A stretch of 64,000 nt of DNA from Nematostella vectensis (GCF_932526225.1 NC_064042.1:14085040-14149039); one strand, 5' to 3'. Counted from the first letter of the stretch, positions 28,871-42,658 are shown. The notes: generated from the sequence alone by a model not told the origin. Translations and numbers: made by a program.

Positions 28871-31800
28871 ATATAATAGAGTTTCACGCATAGTGTTGTC
28901 CACACTGTGGCATAGGTAAAAAGTCTCCCTGCATCGGTTTGGATATAACAGTGCCGTAGCAGGCTTCGAAATATTGGGGGCATGACACAGAAACATTAAG
29001 AAAAAATTAGGAGGCACATCCACGCCCATTTTCTTATAAGTTTTGAAAATATATATATATATATATATTTTTTTTTTTGGGGGGGGGGGGGGGAGGGGCT
29101 GCATAAGATAAGGTTACCATGCATTGATCTATGGTGACATAGTTAGTATTATTACCAGTGATAGTCGGATAAACTTTGTCTTTGAATCCTGTTGTTATTT
29201 ATGAGGGCATTAAACCTTCGAGACTGCAAAATATGATTTAGGTCATTAATTTATTGATAGAGTAACAAAAAAGCCCGAGGGCCGCCTTTTTTAGATGATA
29301 TTATTTTCTATTGCCGTCTTTGTTTTAGAATTCCGAAGTTAATTCTTCAACTTAAAGTCAACAGAGCTAAATTATTTGATACAATATAGAAAATGATAAA
29401 AACATCAAAAAATTTTTATTTCTCAACCAACTTACATGTACGTTACATGTTATTTGGCGACGTTAACTTGTATAAAGTTAAAGCGAGTGCCAAGAGGGTA
29501 TTGTTGGGATACAGAGCAGTAACTGTAGATTAAAGAAACTCAGTCAGCCACTTTTTTGTTATTGTTTTTCTTCATCAATGGAAGATAAATTATGTAGCAA
29601 CTTATTGAATATTCCATTAATCAAATTCATTCGATAATATTGCAATATAACTTATTTAGTCGTTGGAAATGCATGCTTTATCTTGGTATGATGTTAAAAT
29701 AACAAAATGGCAACTGAAAGAGTTTCTTCAAGTATTATATACCAACAAAGGCATTAGTGCTTTTGTGGTGATGATGGTGGTTTTGAAGGAGGCTGCCACG
29801 TTTAAAAGCAAATAACACTGTTTTTGTATGTCTTATGGGTATAATTAAGGAAGCATTCCGTAGCCATCATCACTTCAAATGCCCAGCCTTTTAATGTTTC
29901 TTTTTGTAAAAGAGTGTTGTTACAGTGACATATATTTGAAAGTCCGATATTCGATTTAATTTAGGGATGTTGCTGTAGTCCGTGTTTAAAAAGGATAAAT
30001 AAACTAATTTTTCTACTCTTTTGTTTTATGCATGCCGCCTTTCTTGACCATAAGAAACCTTATAAAAAATCACATTGCCATATGGTGTCTAGGTAAGCCC
30101 CCCCCCCCCCCCCCCCCCCCCCCCAGACACACACACGCAACCCTCTTAGAAATACGAGTGGTCGCTTCGCTTTTGTGTGCAGGAGTGCAAGGAGGAGGTA
30201 TGACTCAGGACACCTTAAAGTTTCAGGGCAGGTGTTTTGGTGTCAACCCCCCGCCCCCACCACCACCACCACCACCACAACAACAACAACAACAACAACA
30301 CCCTCACGATTTCAGTATAACTCATAAAAAAATCAGAGTCCCCCCCTTAAGGTTGTTAAAACTTCTGCTCCCCTATCTTCCCTTCCCCTCGTGGTATTTA
30401 AAAAACACCAACCCCAACCACGGGAATTACGATACTTTGTCAGCGATTTCTTTATAAAATTATATTTTATATAGAACCTAAATACGAAGTTAGGTTCGAA
30501 GAGGGCTCGGGCTTGTCACACAGTACTATGGTTACACAGTACCGTTCAAATGTTTCGAGACTTTAAAACAACGATTTTGGAAAAGAGAAATAGAAATATA
30601 ACAAGAGGCAACTAAAAGGATTTCGCTAACTCAGAGGACAGGAGACATTTTGGATTATAAATTTGGGAATTCATTTTTGTTTATTTTATAAAGAAATCGC
30701 TGACAAAGTTATCCTTAATTCCCGTGCCCCAACCCTCTCTAAGAGGATTATGGTCGCCTTTGTACCTAAAGGGAGAAGACAAATATTTTTAGACACTATT
30801 GCAAATCAAAGAGAAAAAAAAGTTGATTAATTAATGAAATAAAATATTACTTTGGAGCTGTGACGTTTGCTTAATTATGGTGCTTATGGAATTGTTGGCT
30901 CCAAGTTACGGTATTCCAAAGACTGTTGAAGAAAGTTTTCTGGTATTCCTGTGTCAAAACGGGGGATTTTGACATTATCCACAGCTAGCCCGTCTTCTCA
31001 GTAATTCGGAGCTTCCTACGGAGACATTTACAGAAATTCGAGCTGTGTTTTTGCGGTAAACCTCGAATATTCTAACACAACCGGAAATACCCATGACCCA
31101 ATGACTCAACGGACCTACTTTACATCTGTAAGAAGACTTCAAGTAGCACTTTCTTTGAAGTTTAGCTGGATACAAAGTGCACATTTTCTCGACCAAGGAA
31201 GTAAGTCTCGTTTGATTGCGTGATTTGGTACTGCTCATCTAAATTAGAATCTCTATTTTTGCCATAAATAAAAACGCTGGACAAGACCCCAGACTAGCCA
31301 AATCAGGAAATGGTAAGTCAACGCAAAAATCACTGATTTTTCTCTCAGATCTGTGGTAAGTTCTTGCAGGTCAGCATTTCTCTTAACTTGTGAACGAGGA
31401 AGTAAATTGTTGCTCCTAAATAATGCATAAATTTGACAGTTTATCAAAGTAAGGAGCTTGAAAGGGATACAGCTGTATTTGGCAACGTTACACAACATAC
31501 TCATGACTTGACTGCTCGGAATAAAACCATAACAAGATAACAATGACCATTTGAGATTGCAATTATAGTCACTAGTAGCACATATGAGAAAGGCATACTT
31601 AAACGATTTTTCTGGGTTATTTTGTAGAATATTAAAAAAAACCAGCTTTGTTTACGATAATAAAAACACAAGTCGAAAGTGATGTAAATCTATTTTTCTT
31701 TCCATAGAAACTCTACTAGAAACGCGCTGTGATTACTTTTTTTGTAGATAATATGATATAAAATGGTGCAAAAATTTAATACCCTAGTCCCATGGAGAAT

Positions 31801-32225
31801 TATGAGCTGTCAAATCGCTATTGTCTGTGTTTGTTTGGAATTGTTTATGACGCAAAATCAAACTCCTACGCTGGAAACTAACACTTTAACACAGAAAACC
31901 ACGTGCAAACATCGCCACTTTGGCGGCTTATGATCTTCAAAGCTGACGAGAAATTTTCGGATGTGTGCTTTGTGATATGTTTATAGGTGTTACCTTTTTC
32001 CGAATCATGATTAGTATTTAAAGTTTACTTATTGTGGGTTTAATTTTCTTTTAGTTCGGTGTGTTAAGAGACACAATAGAAGTGCTAAGATCCCATTTGT
32101 CTTTTTTTTTTTTTTAACTAAAATTGAAGCCGATCAAAGCAAAGAGTCATCCAAGCTTCTAGCAGAAGACGTCGAAATTTGAAGAGTCTCCCGTATCATC
32201 CTTCAAAATCAGATGATTATTTGAT
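28871..32225. other. Host intergenic DNA, no gene seen
   Basis: Contains a G run at about 29080-29096, a C run at about 30097-30124 and a CCA/CAA microsatellite at 30258-30300. Short ORFs over these tracts are low-complexity. The last several hundred bases are likely promoter and 5' UTR of the receptor gene at 32226. Confidence 0.6.
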
Positions 32226-35193
32226 ATGAAGTCTTCTCTCTCGAGGGTTTCTCTATTGACAAGTGTACTTCTATTTATTGGAAACAGCGGATGTTTTACT
32301 CGAGAAACTGCCCGAGAAAGTGCTAAGCAAAGACCCGAAAGTTTAGACTCGATTGTTGGACCATTAAATCCCTCGCGGCCCATCACAAGGCGGAAAAGAG
32401 CTGTTTTCCCGCCAGACATAACAGCGGACATCGTTTTAGGGGGTCTTTTCCCCGTGCACTCGAGGTTAGAAACAGCTGTAGGTCAAACATGTGGCGAACT
32501 GAGCAGCGAGCGAGGAGTTCAAAGGCTGGAAGCGATGATATTCGCCATAGAGGAAGTCAACAAAAATACTACCTTATTACCGAATTTGACGCTAGGTGCT
32601 CTAATACATGATACTTGCGGAACGGATACAATAGGACTCGAAGAGACTTTAGAATTCATTATGGATTCTCTCTCGAGACAGAATTTACCCACTCAGCAAT
32701 GCAGTGGAGTCGACGAAAACTTTAATAAAACCCTTCTAGCGGGAGTTATAGGAGCAGCTTCCAGCTCGGTATCTATTCAAGTCGCGAATTTATTGAGGCT
32801 GTTCAAAATGCCACAAATTAGCTACGCGTCAACAAGTCCAGATCTGAGTAACAAACACCGGTACGATTTCTTTATGAGAACCGTACCATCTGACGCTTTC
32901 CAAGCGCGCGTTATCCGAGACGTTATTAGGGCGCTAAACTGGAGCGCTGTTTTCACTGTCAATTCGAAAGGAAATTATGGGGAACGCGGAATCGAGGAAT
33001 TTCACATGCTGGCGAAAGAGGCAAATATTTGTGTTGTCGAGGCCGTAACTATTGAGCACTCATTCACAGCGGAAGCATTTGATGATGTTATTAGAAGGTT
33101 TATGCGGGAGACCGGAATGCGCGGAGTGGTGCTATTTTGTACGGATAATGATATAAGGAAACTACTGAATGCGGCAGAGCGAGTCCAGGCGGAAGGCCGG
33201 TTTTCTTGGATCGCTAGTGATTATTGGGGTACAAGACACGGGCTTGTAAAAGGTCGTGAATCGTTAGCTAAGGGTGCAATTACAATTACTCTACGCTCGA
33301 TACCACACACGGAATATCGCGAGTACTTTACCAGCCTAACACCTACGAACTATTCCAAAGCCAACCCGTGGTTCGAGGAATTCTGGGAAAAGAACTTCAA
33401 ATGTAAGTTGACCGGAAACTCGAGTACGTGTCCAGCAAACACGTCCCTCTATAAGGAAATGTACATTGATAATAAGGTCCCATTTGTTATTGATGCAGTG
33501 AGGGCCTTTGCCACAGGCCTGGATGTGCTCTATCGCAATAAGTGCCCTAATACGGATGGTCTTTGTGAGGATCTCATGCGACAAAACAATGGTGAAGAGC
33601 TGATGTCGATTTTACAGAATATTTCCTTTCAGGGGGTCAGTGGTGAAGTGAAATTCGACTCACAGGGGGATGCCACGGGAATGTACGACGTGTTCACTTT
33701 CAATCAGACTGAATCCGGGTACAACTATATAAGAGTGGCAACGTGGGATGGAGGCCTACATTTTGTAGACCCCGCCTTACAGGCAGGGGGCTTAGACCTG
33801 GGTGGAGAGGGTGTGCTGTTGAACCCCAGTGGGGTACAGTCAAGCTGTGGCGAGCCGTGCTCTCGGGGCTACTATCGAAAGCTGAGGCGGGACAAGGCGT
33901 GCTGCTGGACATGCCTGCCTTGTGGAAAAGACGAGTACGTGAAAGGTAAGCCACTTCATCCCATGATGGTGTCAGGGAGTGTTCATTAAATTCCCTGAGG
34001 GGGGGGGAAGGGTTCGACTCAGGACATCTTTAAAAACTTACAGTACCCCCCCCTCCTTCAGTAGAAAAAAAAAACATGTCATAAGTCATGTATTTACTAT
34101 GTTCTAGGCTTAACAACCGTTCTTTTCTCCTTTAGATCTGACGGGGTGTGGCCGGTGTACGGAGCTCGAGAGGCCCGATCCCACCCGCACTGGGTGTGTC
34201 CTCCTCCCCCTGCGCTACCTCAGCGACTCCTGGAGTATCATGGTCACGTGCTTTGCGACAGTCGGCATCATCTGTGTCCTGGGGGTTTCTGTCATTTTCA
34301 TCATGTTCAGTGAGACCCCCCTGGTCAAGGCATCAGGTCGCGAGCTCACTGCGACTCTTCTCATTGGCCTGTTCTTATGTTACGTCGAGGGGATCATGTT
34401 AATTCTTAGACCTTCCGTCTTCGTGTGCGGGCTGCAGAGATTCGGGGTCGGATTCGCGCCGTGTGTTTGCTACGCCGCCTTATTGATTAAGACGAACCGT
34501 ATTGCGAGGATCTTCGCGAAGAGCGAGCGCTCTACGAAGCCTCCCGACTTTATTAATCCGGCTTCCCAGCTTCTGATCCTTGCTGCAGTCGTCGGCGTAG
34601 AGGTTGTTCTTGCTGGCGTCGGTCTCGGCTACTGGTCTCCGAAACAAATCGAAAAATTCCCAACCAAGTCCGACATATTATCGACTTGTAATATTCAAGA
34701 CTACGATTTAGTTGTGGCAATGTCTTACAATGTTCTCTTGATTTTGCTGTGTACAATGTACGCCTTTAGGACTCGTAAGACGCCGGCGAATTTCAATGAA
34801 GCACGATACATCGGTTTTGCCATGTACACAACATGCGTCATCTGGTTGGCGTTGTTACCCGTTCAAATCGGCGTTAACGATAAAGACTACAAAACGCTAA
34901 CGCTAAGTATAAACGTAACGCTAAACGCCACGACGCTTTTACTGTGCGTTTTTGGCCCAAAGGTATACATCGTGCTCTTCCGACCAACGAGGAATATCCG
35001 AAGCCGATCGCTCAACGTCTGGCGGAAGGACTCCGAAACTCAAAGCACACCAGGTAAGGGCGCGTATTGTGGCTTTCCGCTGGTCAGGGGTAACGAGGAC
35101 CCGAGTAATGGCGGCTTTCGCGGTATACCGCTGGACAGAAGTAGTGAATATTTGATTAGGCCTTCGCCTAGTCTAGTAGAGAGTTTTCTGTAG
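32226..35193 (+). CDS. Metabotropic glutamate receptor-like class C GPCR
   Basis: Two exons, 32226-33945 and 34136-35193, join in phase (AAAG/GTAAG donor, TTTAG acceptor) to give 925 residues. A signal peptide (residues 1-24) is followed by a linker with a furin-type RRKR. Then come the bilobed amino-acid-binding domain (GVIGAASSSVSIQ, YASTSPDLS, GNYGERG, IASDYWGTR), a cysteine-rich domain (CSRGYYRK ... CCWTCLPCG ... CGRCTE) and seven membrane helices beginning ITVTCF-like near residue 610, with FGVGFAPCVCYAALLIKTNRIARIF typical of the helix 3 region. The cytoplasmic tail is about 60 residues. Residues equivalent to the glutamate alpha-amino/carboxyl contacts (the SSS run, the T of STS, the D of PSD, Y of NYGE and D of SDYW) are kept, so an amino acid ligand is likely. 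G-protein coupling cannot be told. Confidence 0.92.
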
Positions 35194-35240
35194 GCCTGAT
35201 TCTGGGGACGTTCGCAAGGCAGAGGGGAGCTTCACCTGTG

Positions 35241-35399
35241 TAGTAAGCGTTTCTGTGGAGTTTTAGCGGAAATAGAGAGCGAGAGACGGAAATAGAAAGT
35301 GAGCGAAGAGTATGACCCATCCCCACTCTCCCGCGGCCATGATCTTTGAGCTATCCCTATTTCTGCCAAAACCTCAAAAAACGCTTGCTACGCGGGCTA
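35241..35399. mobile_element. Relative of the hairpin MITE at 193-274
   Basis: Starts with GTAGTAAGCGTTTCTGTGGA and ends with AACGCTTGCTACGCGGGCTA, the same terminal sequences as the copy at 193-274, but with about 90 bp of extra interior. It lies just downstream of the receptor stop codon. Confidence 0.6.
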
Positions 35400-35649
35400 A
35401 GAGGAGCCTTTATTATGGAGTATAGTTTGATTGTTAGTAACCAATCATAATATACAACGTGTTAACAATGAATGTTAGTCGTCTAATTCCTATGATTGTT
35501 GTAATATGTTTGTTAGAAGTAGTGAAGTTATATGTTTGATTGATACTAATAAAAATATAAACATGCTCATGTTATCAGATGATATATCTTCACTAACACC
35601 AGTCCTCATGCATGACCAAGACCCATATTTATTGCGTTTTATAGCAAAC

Positions 35650-36491
35650 CCGTACCCTGGGGGTGCAGGGGGTGCGAATGCACCCTCCCCCCAACCACAC
35701 AACACACAACGGCCGAAGATCCAATTCCGGTTCTCAATAGACGTGCTATTTGTAGACAAAACTTTAAACACGAGGTTCCGCTATAAAAGGGAAAGCTCCT
35801 CCCATCCCCGGGCTCGAATTTGCAATTATAATGAGAACACTGCCACGCTAGCGGTCACAAATTATAAGCCTTCTGTAAAATTGCCTATCTCTAAGCCTCA
35901 GTCGGCTGGAATAAAAATATTTTTGCACAATTAACCAGACAGTTGAATTAGTTATTTGATGTCCACTCACGTTTTCAATGCAAATTTTTAAAATTTTGCG
36001 CTATCCATAATCTAGCGCACCTGCATAAATTATTCTCCCTGATTAAAATGCTCATATTTTAGAGCGCACACAGGTTGGTATTATTTTACGATAGATAGAA
36101 ACATTTTTAGATGGACAACTCTAGGAATGATATTTATTTTGGTTTAGAATATACATTTTGAATTTAGCGCTCAGAGCAATTGTCGTGACATGTTGTCTCA
36201 TTGACGGCTGATTAATAACTGATTGTTCTTGAGCCAGGGGTGGGAGGAGCTTTCCCTTTTATAGCGGAACCTCGTATTTAAAGCATAAGCTAGATCACTC
36301 TGGTATGTAGTTAAATCCGGCAATAAACGTCCCGTGTAGATACTGCAAAGACATAAAAAAATCATTTTTTTTTTCGCGGGTGGTCAGATTTTTATCAGAG
36401 AACTACACCCCCCCCCCCCCCCCCCTCCACCGGAAAAGTTCTACTTTTTCGGATTTCGCACTCCCTCAAGAAAATTCCTGGAACGGGCCTT
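35650..36491. mobile_element. Copy of the CCCGTACCC element, interrupted by another element
   Basis: Reverse-oriented relative of 44897-45253. Shared stretches include CACAACGGCCGAA, TTCTCAATAGACGTGCTAT, CATAAGCTAGATCACTCTGG and TTTTTATCAGAGAACT. The middle is split by a 510-bp TTAA-flanked element. Confidence 0.75.
35768..36277. mobile_element. TTAA-flanked MITE nested in the preceding element
   Basis: Flanked by TTAA at 35764-35767 and 36278-36281. Inverted ends of about 35 bp: AYACGAGGTTCCGCTATAAA continuing into AGGGAAAGCTCCTCCC. A TTAA target duplication is the mark of piggyBac-type transposition. The interior is AT-rich with no transposase ORF. Confidence 0.8.
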
Positions 36492-36579
36492 TATAAGGTT
36501 TCATATTCGCGAGTTCTGAAAAGATAACACCGTCTCTCGTCCAATAATACTGCTACGGGTCAAATAATCTTTAATTATT

Positions 36580-36805
36580 ATCATATCATCATCATAGCCA
36601 TCGTCAACGTATAGTTATCATCATCACCAACACCATCATCATCATGATAAAAAATCCATCATAATCATAATTATCGTCAACATCAGTATGACATCATCAT
36701 CATAATTATCGTCAACATCATTATGACATCATCATCATAATTATCGTCAACATCATTATGACATCATCATCATAATTATCGTCAACATCATTATGACATC
36801 AACAT
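36580..36805. repeat. Tandem 40-bp repeats rich in CATCAT
   Basis: Four or so near-perfect copies of a unit with CATCATAATTATCGTCAACATC and ATTATGA, next to simpler ATC-rich sequence. Confidence 0.85.
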
Positions 36806-37275
36806 CTTTAAGCACAAATTTTAAACAGTCACAAAAAAATAAAGAGCACCTTAGTCCGGTAGGTTATATAATTTAGTGCTTTCTTGGCTTTTGGTAGTTG
36901 CCCACAAAGACCGTTGGATCTCTGAGATCTCTGCATTTGTGGTCCGAAAAGCTAGAAATACGCTTGTCAACCGAGCAAGGTTATTTTATTGTGCAAAAAG
37001 CGTGAGATTTGATATCGATTTGTAAGCGCGAAAACAATATCAATTTTATTTTGGCACTTAACCACCTAGTTGACCTCGGCCGGGTTTTTATCCCTACGCC
37101 CCCCCCCCCCATCGCCCACCCCCTACCTCAATCTCCTACCCCCTCCCCCCCCCGCAACCTTGGAGACCCAGCGGGCGCCTCCGAGTGCTTTCAAATCGCC
37201 GAATCCCTAAGCATGCCTCTCACATTAAGCAGAGACATTTTCTAAGAATCGACACCTGTGCTTGTTTTATCCAAC

Positions 37276-37389
37276 AGCAAGCGGCAAGGCATCAGAGAGA
37301 AAGAGCTCGCAGTTTGAAGAACTTGGCGTGGACAATCTGGCGATACACGTGAAGAGCACTAGCGGAAGCATCATATCCACCTACTTATG
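37276..37389 (+). other. Possible orphan exon
   Basis: TTTTATCCAACAG is followed by 37 open codons with SQFEELGVDNLAIHVKS and a stop inside the first copy of the adjacent tandem repeat. No partner exon was found; the receptor gene upstream already has its stop. Low support. Confidence 0.2.
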
Positions 37390-37856
37390 ATAAAAACCTA
37401 GACATTATAGACGTGTTTACACCAACGGCGACATCATATCCACCTACTACTTATGATAGAACACTGGACATTATAGACGTGTTTACACCAACGGCGACAT
37501 CTACTTATGATAGAACACTGGACATTAAATGCGTGTTTACAACAATAGCGACATCATATCTTCCTACTTATGATAGAACACTGGACATTATAGACGTGTT
37601 TACACCAAAGGCGACATCATATCCACCTACTACTTATGATAGAACACTGGACATTAAATACGTATTTACACCAATAGCGACATCATATCTACCTACTTAT
37701 GATAGAACACTGGACATTAAATACGTGTTTACACCAATAGCGACATCATATCTACCTTCTTATGATAGGACACTGGACATTAAAGACGTGTTTACACCAA
37801 TAGCGACATCATATCAAACTTCTTATAATACCGGACGTAAAACGCGTGTAAACTAA
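37380..37856. repeat. Tandem repeats of about 57-66 bp, open reading frame by chance
   Basis: Seven to eight copies of a unit with GCGACATCATATC, TTATGATAGAACACTGGACAT and GTGTTTACACCAA. Because units are near multiples of three, one frame stays open for 147 codons, but it has no start context or splice support. Confidence 0.85.
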
Positions 37857-40415
37857 CGGCAACACCATATCTGCTTATGTCGGGTACCTTAGACCTAAAG
37901 TCGTGTTTACACTAGCGGAAACGCAATATCTGCTATTAGAGCCGCGTGTAGTTAACTAACGGCAACGCACGGGATACACCTATTTTTACTCTCAAAAGTC
38001 AATGTATCGTAATCCGCAGTGCTTCATGCCCGAACCCAGGTATCTGAAAGCCATTGGAATGTTCATAGGAGCATTAACTATAATCCAATCCTTGCCTTAC
38101 TTTTTACTATTTATAATGGATAAAAAATGTACATAGTTTAAAAAAATCTATCTATCTATTTATCATATTATCAACTGCATCAATCATGAATCATTAATGG
38201 TTATCGCTAACTAATATGTCATAGAAAAATAATTAAAACCTTATCAATAGAAAATTGTCACATAATATGAATGACTTGAAACTAGCCCCAGGGGCTCCAG
38301 GCCATCCTTCCCCTCATGTCCCCATGCGTACCGCCTTACTCTTCCAAATGAGAATAACACGGCGAGGCAGAATAGGTAACTGGTAAGAATCCGGAAATGT
38401 CGAAAGAAGGAAAATTCAGATCATTGTACAGTTTTTGCTTCGACGTTTGTTATTTTCCGCCTAACAAATAGTTTTGTTTTGAAAACTACGGCTCTTTATT
38501 GTTTCTTCCCCAGTGTAAGCTCATAAAATTCCAATTTCGTGTTTACTACGATTTTCCTGACCACCATCTTGAAAACCGGCCCAGACTCCAACGCCTTAGG
38601 TTATCACAGGTCTCCCGCTGCAGGCTCTTTTCACTATTCAGGAAAACAACAGCCGTTGATAGAGGGAAAATATCAAAGGGATATTCTAGCCCCTCCCCCC
38701 CCCTCCTCTCCACTTCCTCTAGTACTAGTGCACTGAGAAGAAAAAACGCTTTTTAGCTGTTTCCGATGATTATATGATCCGATGATTATACAATCTCGTT
38801 TACAGAACCTACTCAACTCTGAGCAGAAAATTCAAAAACCTAGTACGTGACGATATTTAAGCCCCAATATAAAAAAGAAATACTCTTTTCCATTACATGA
38901 GACTCGAGACAAAATTTGTCTTCGTACGCAAACAGGTGTATACCAATCCCGCAAAAACAACGAACAGGAAAAAAGGTTTCTCTCTTGTCGTCATTCTCAG
39001 AAAACAACGAACATCGTTTGGAAGTCAGCTTGTAACTGACTCGCCATTTGTAGGTTTGACGGAGACGAGAAGTTCTGCCTTTGCTTACAAAACTCTTCTC
39101 TCTTGCTTACAAAACTCTTCTTTCTTGTGGACCATTCCAGGTAGGTGAAATTTTTCGATAAAACTTCAGGCCAGACAACAACATGTTTTAAGGGAAAATA
39201 AATGTTTCAAATATTCAGAAATTGCATATCGGTCAATTTTAAAAACATTATATGCCCGACAGTCGGAAAAGGATGGACTAAATGCCCTGCCCGACAGTTT
39301 TCAATCCATTCAACCAACCCAGTAAATTCTAGTGAGTTCAAAGTATTCTATATTTGTTGCGAAAGGGCAGCTTTGTTGTCGGTATGGAAGTTTTTGTCTT
39401 GATTGTATGCACTATAATTTCGCTGGCCACTAAATAGAGAGACGTTCGAGGCTCTGAAACCAGTGTAACGCTATAACTGTATAAAATCGTTATCAAAGTT
39501 ACCACCATAAAAATCGCTATTTTAGTGACACTTTAATTTTATCTGCTACAACAACTTTCGGGACCTTTCAAGCAAGGAAAAAAAATCAACTTCAACAAAA
39601 ATGCTCAATTTCTATTTAGGAATAGAAAAATTTTGGATGGCAGCTATTCCTAAATAAAAATCTATTTTGATTTTTGCCATTTTCTAATATAATATTCGAT
39701 TTAGCAACTAGGACCCCCACCGATATTAGCAATGATTAAGAAGCAATCTTTGAGGAAAAAAAATAGAATATGAATTGTCCTCCGGCCAAATTCGGCAAAA
39801 TGAAGTTGCTAAAAGTAAGTGACCTTGAAGACACTTAATTAAAGATAAGGTTTCTCTTCATCTCATGAAATTTGTTTATAATAGGTTTTTATCTAAGTTT
39901 TGTCTGTTATCGATTCAAGGCAAGGGGTTATTAAACAGTTTTCTTTTTCTGATAACGGATCTTACCTATTTAAAAGTGCACCCTAGAATATATAGGGTGT
40001 TTTCCTTATGAAATACCCATTTGTAATCTTCTTGTTCATCACCTGTTTTCCTTTCTCTACGAGCTCAGAGTCGTTCCACTGTCTAACGATGGAAATGTTT
40101 TATTTTTTCACACATATTTTAGGGATCATCCCTTTTACTGAGCATTCATACGCGGTTTATATCAGAGCTTCTAAATATATACGTTTCGGGTTAAAATCGC
40201 TCATTTGCGAGAAACCAGTAGTCCTCCTTTTTGCCAAATGATTCTAAATCTGTAAATGGTGAGGTTCTCGAGTTGTTAGGAGTTATTGTTATTTTTATTA
40301 GGAGTTATTGTTATTTGTTATTTTTTTTTTTGCTTTATCTCTCTCTTAGAACAGTTTAAGTCCAGTAAATGCAAGCAAACATATAGGAATTGATGTTTAT
40401 GAACCAGACCCTAAA
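37857..40415. other. Host intergenic DNA, no convincing gene
   Basis: Small ORFs at 38499-38756 and 40008-40241 were examined. The second begins with a signal-peptide-like MKYPFVIFLFITCFPFS but runs into unremarkable AT-rich sequence and is not supported further. Confidence 0.5.
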
Positions 40416-40526
40416 AGCCTTGGATTAACAAGTCTCCCGCGCGCTCGTAGCCGGGCTCTCCGGAGATTCGGGATCCGCTAGCTTGCAGGCTAGCGCGCTC
40501 GCGGGAGACTAATTAATCTAAGGCCA
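40416..40526. mobile_element. Short foldback MITE
   Basis: Ends CCTTGGATTAACAAGTCTCC and the inverted GGAGACTAATTAATCTAAGG enclose GC-rich sequence with further inverted repeats (GCTAGCTTGCAGGCTAGC). Confidence 0.7.
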
Positions 40527-42658
40527 ACGACAGCCAACGATTAAGGGAAAATCAAAAGAAAATTCTAGTAGAAAAAAATAGGCTAGCAAATAAGCTTTTA
40601 CCTTTAACCGATCGTCTAACGCATATGTCTGTGCACAAAGGCGTAGACTAATCCCGCCCCCACCACCCCCTCCCCCCAAAAAAAAATAACAGATAAAAAA
40701 ATTATGAGAGGATGATGCAGAAAACAAAGAATAAAACATACTCGGACGTAAGCTTTTTTAAAAGCGCCTGATAATTATATGCCAGTTGTAGGTTGAAAGA
40801 GACGTTTTGTTTTTTTCTATTGAAATTCTTCATTTTGTGCGTGTCTGTTGAAAACCCTTTGGGTGATTCCTGGTGAGTTGAATTATCTCGGTCAGAGCTT
40901 CGCGCCAAACACCCCGATGTAAATTTGGAAATAGTTTTATTATAAGAGTTCCCCATTCTTGACTAAAGTAACAGTTTTTTATTCGCAGCCTATTCCTAAG
41001 ATATATAAGATATAATTATAATAATTAAATATAATTCAGTTTTTAAAATTAATTTTATTTTTCCTTTTTGAAAATAGGTCGTTTTCAACTTTTTGTATTG
41101 CCATTTGAAGATTGAAAATTTAAAATTTAATGAACAACAATAATTAATAAGATATTTCCCAACTTTATCAAATTAAAAAAAAAAAAACGTTCTGGTTCCG
41201 CTGTTTTGGAAACAATTACCACCGGGCCAAACTATATTATTCCGGCTAAGCGGCTGATCATTTATGCCTATTATTCAGTTCGGGCTGACCCGCTTTTAAC
41301 CAAAAACCTTGGTATCTTTGCAGGGTGCTACTATAGCCATCGCTCATCTATGTAGCTCATGAAAGAGCATTAAAACTAGATAGATCAATGAAAGGGTTTG
41401 GTTTGAAATTAGAAGTTAGCATTTTAGCACTTTCAGTGATGTCTTAGATGTATTTTTTTAGGATTTGCTTCCAAAATCAATCTGCTTTTTTTCTCCATTG
41501 CATTCATTTTGGAGAAGGCCACCAATAACAAGGCCACTATATGGTAAAGGATGGGTGCACCAATATGTAATGCATGAAAGGAGATATATTTGTGGATTTT
41601 AATTTCCAGACATTTTTCTGAATATTCAGTCCAATAAAGGAGAGAATCGCCCCTAAATCGATACATAAAAATTAAAGTATGGCATCTAAACAGTCTAAAT
41701 ATATTATTTGGAATCTTTTGAATGCTGTAACATCCATGGCATATTCTGCACAAGGGCAAAGCTTGTCGGAGTATTGTTTTGATAAAAAAATATTCATAAT
41801 GGAACTTCTATGATGGGACATAAGAATTTACCATTAGACTCTTGACAACTTTGACAGCCATATTCACACCAGGAATTGTGTTTGTTAACTTTGATGTACC
41901 GCATAATTTAAATTATTGAATAAAGCCTGGATCCATTTGGTTGGTCGAATAAATAAATCTCAGTAAAGAGCAGGATCCTAGACCCCTGTATCCCCCAAAT
42001 ATACCTCGATCAGTCAACACAAAAAAGGTGTTCAATGCTGGCTCCGCTTATAGGCAGTGCCTAAATCTATATATTATTTTAATCAATCAGGTTTAAATGA
42101 CCAAAGCCAGAAAGCGGCTTAACGTTTAGAAAAGTGAAGAGAGTTCGCAGAATATTGAAAAGCGCATAGTGAAGACGGACTCTGGAGCCGTCTTACGGCT
42201 GATACTGTTTTTTGTGTGCTATCTTCTTCATAATTAACTCAAAGTCTATTTTTTTGTTTTTGTCACCAGCTATTTTGTGGCCCATGTATCACATTTTAGT
42301 GACGGTCCATTAGAAAGTGAAGGGGGGGAGGGGAGGGAGAAGGAACATACACGAAAAAAGCCTGGAAACAAAATGCATGCAGCCGAAACCAGACAGAAAA
42401 AAATGCATACCATGATGAAAAAAAATCATGCACATCTTTGAGGCAGAAAAAAACATGCACGACTAACTCCCCCCCCCCCCCCCCTTTCACTTTTCTATTC
42501 GGTCCGTCCCTTGACTGCAGTTGAATATAACGCTTGTCTCTAAATCAACAAAATTGCATTTTCTTTAACCTTCGACACTCTTTGTATTATTTAAAAAAAC
42601 TTTGATCCTATCGCTATTATCTTATGAAATTGTTTTGTCGTTCGTTGCAGGAAAAAAA
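40527..42658. other. Host intergenic DNA and receptor 5' flank
   Basis: AT-rich, with a G/C-run region at about 42320-42485. TTCGTTGCAG at 42641-42650 is a splice acceptor just before the GPCR start, indicating a 5' UTR intron. Confidence 0.5.

Noticed and set aside
35506-35934. 142-codon ORF
   Set aside because: It runs across two nested transposable elements whose boundaries are clear.
37413-37856. 147-codon repetitive ORF
   Set aside because: Tandem repeat with unit length near a multiple of three; no start or splice support.
40008-40241. Secreted small protein starting with a signal-like peptide
   Set aside because: Only 77 codons of AT-rich sequence with no cysteine pattern, splice partner or repeat of the motif.
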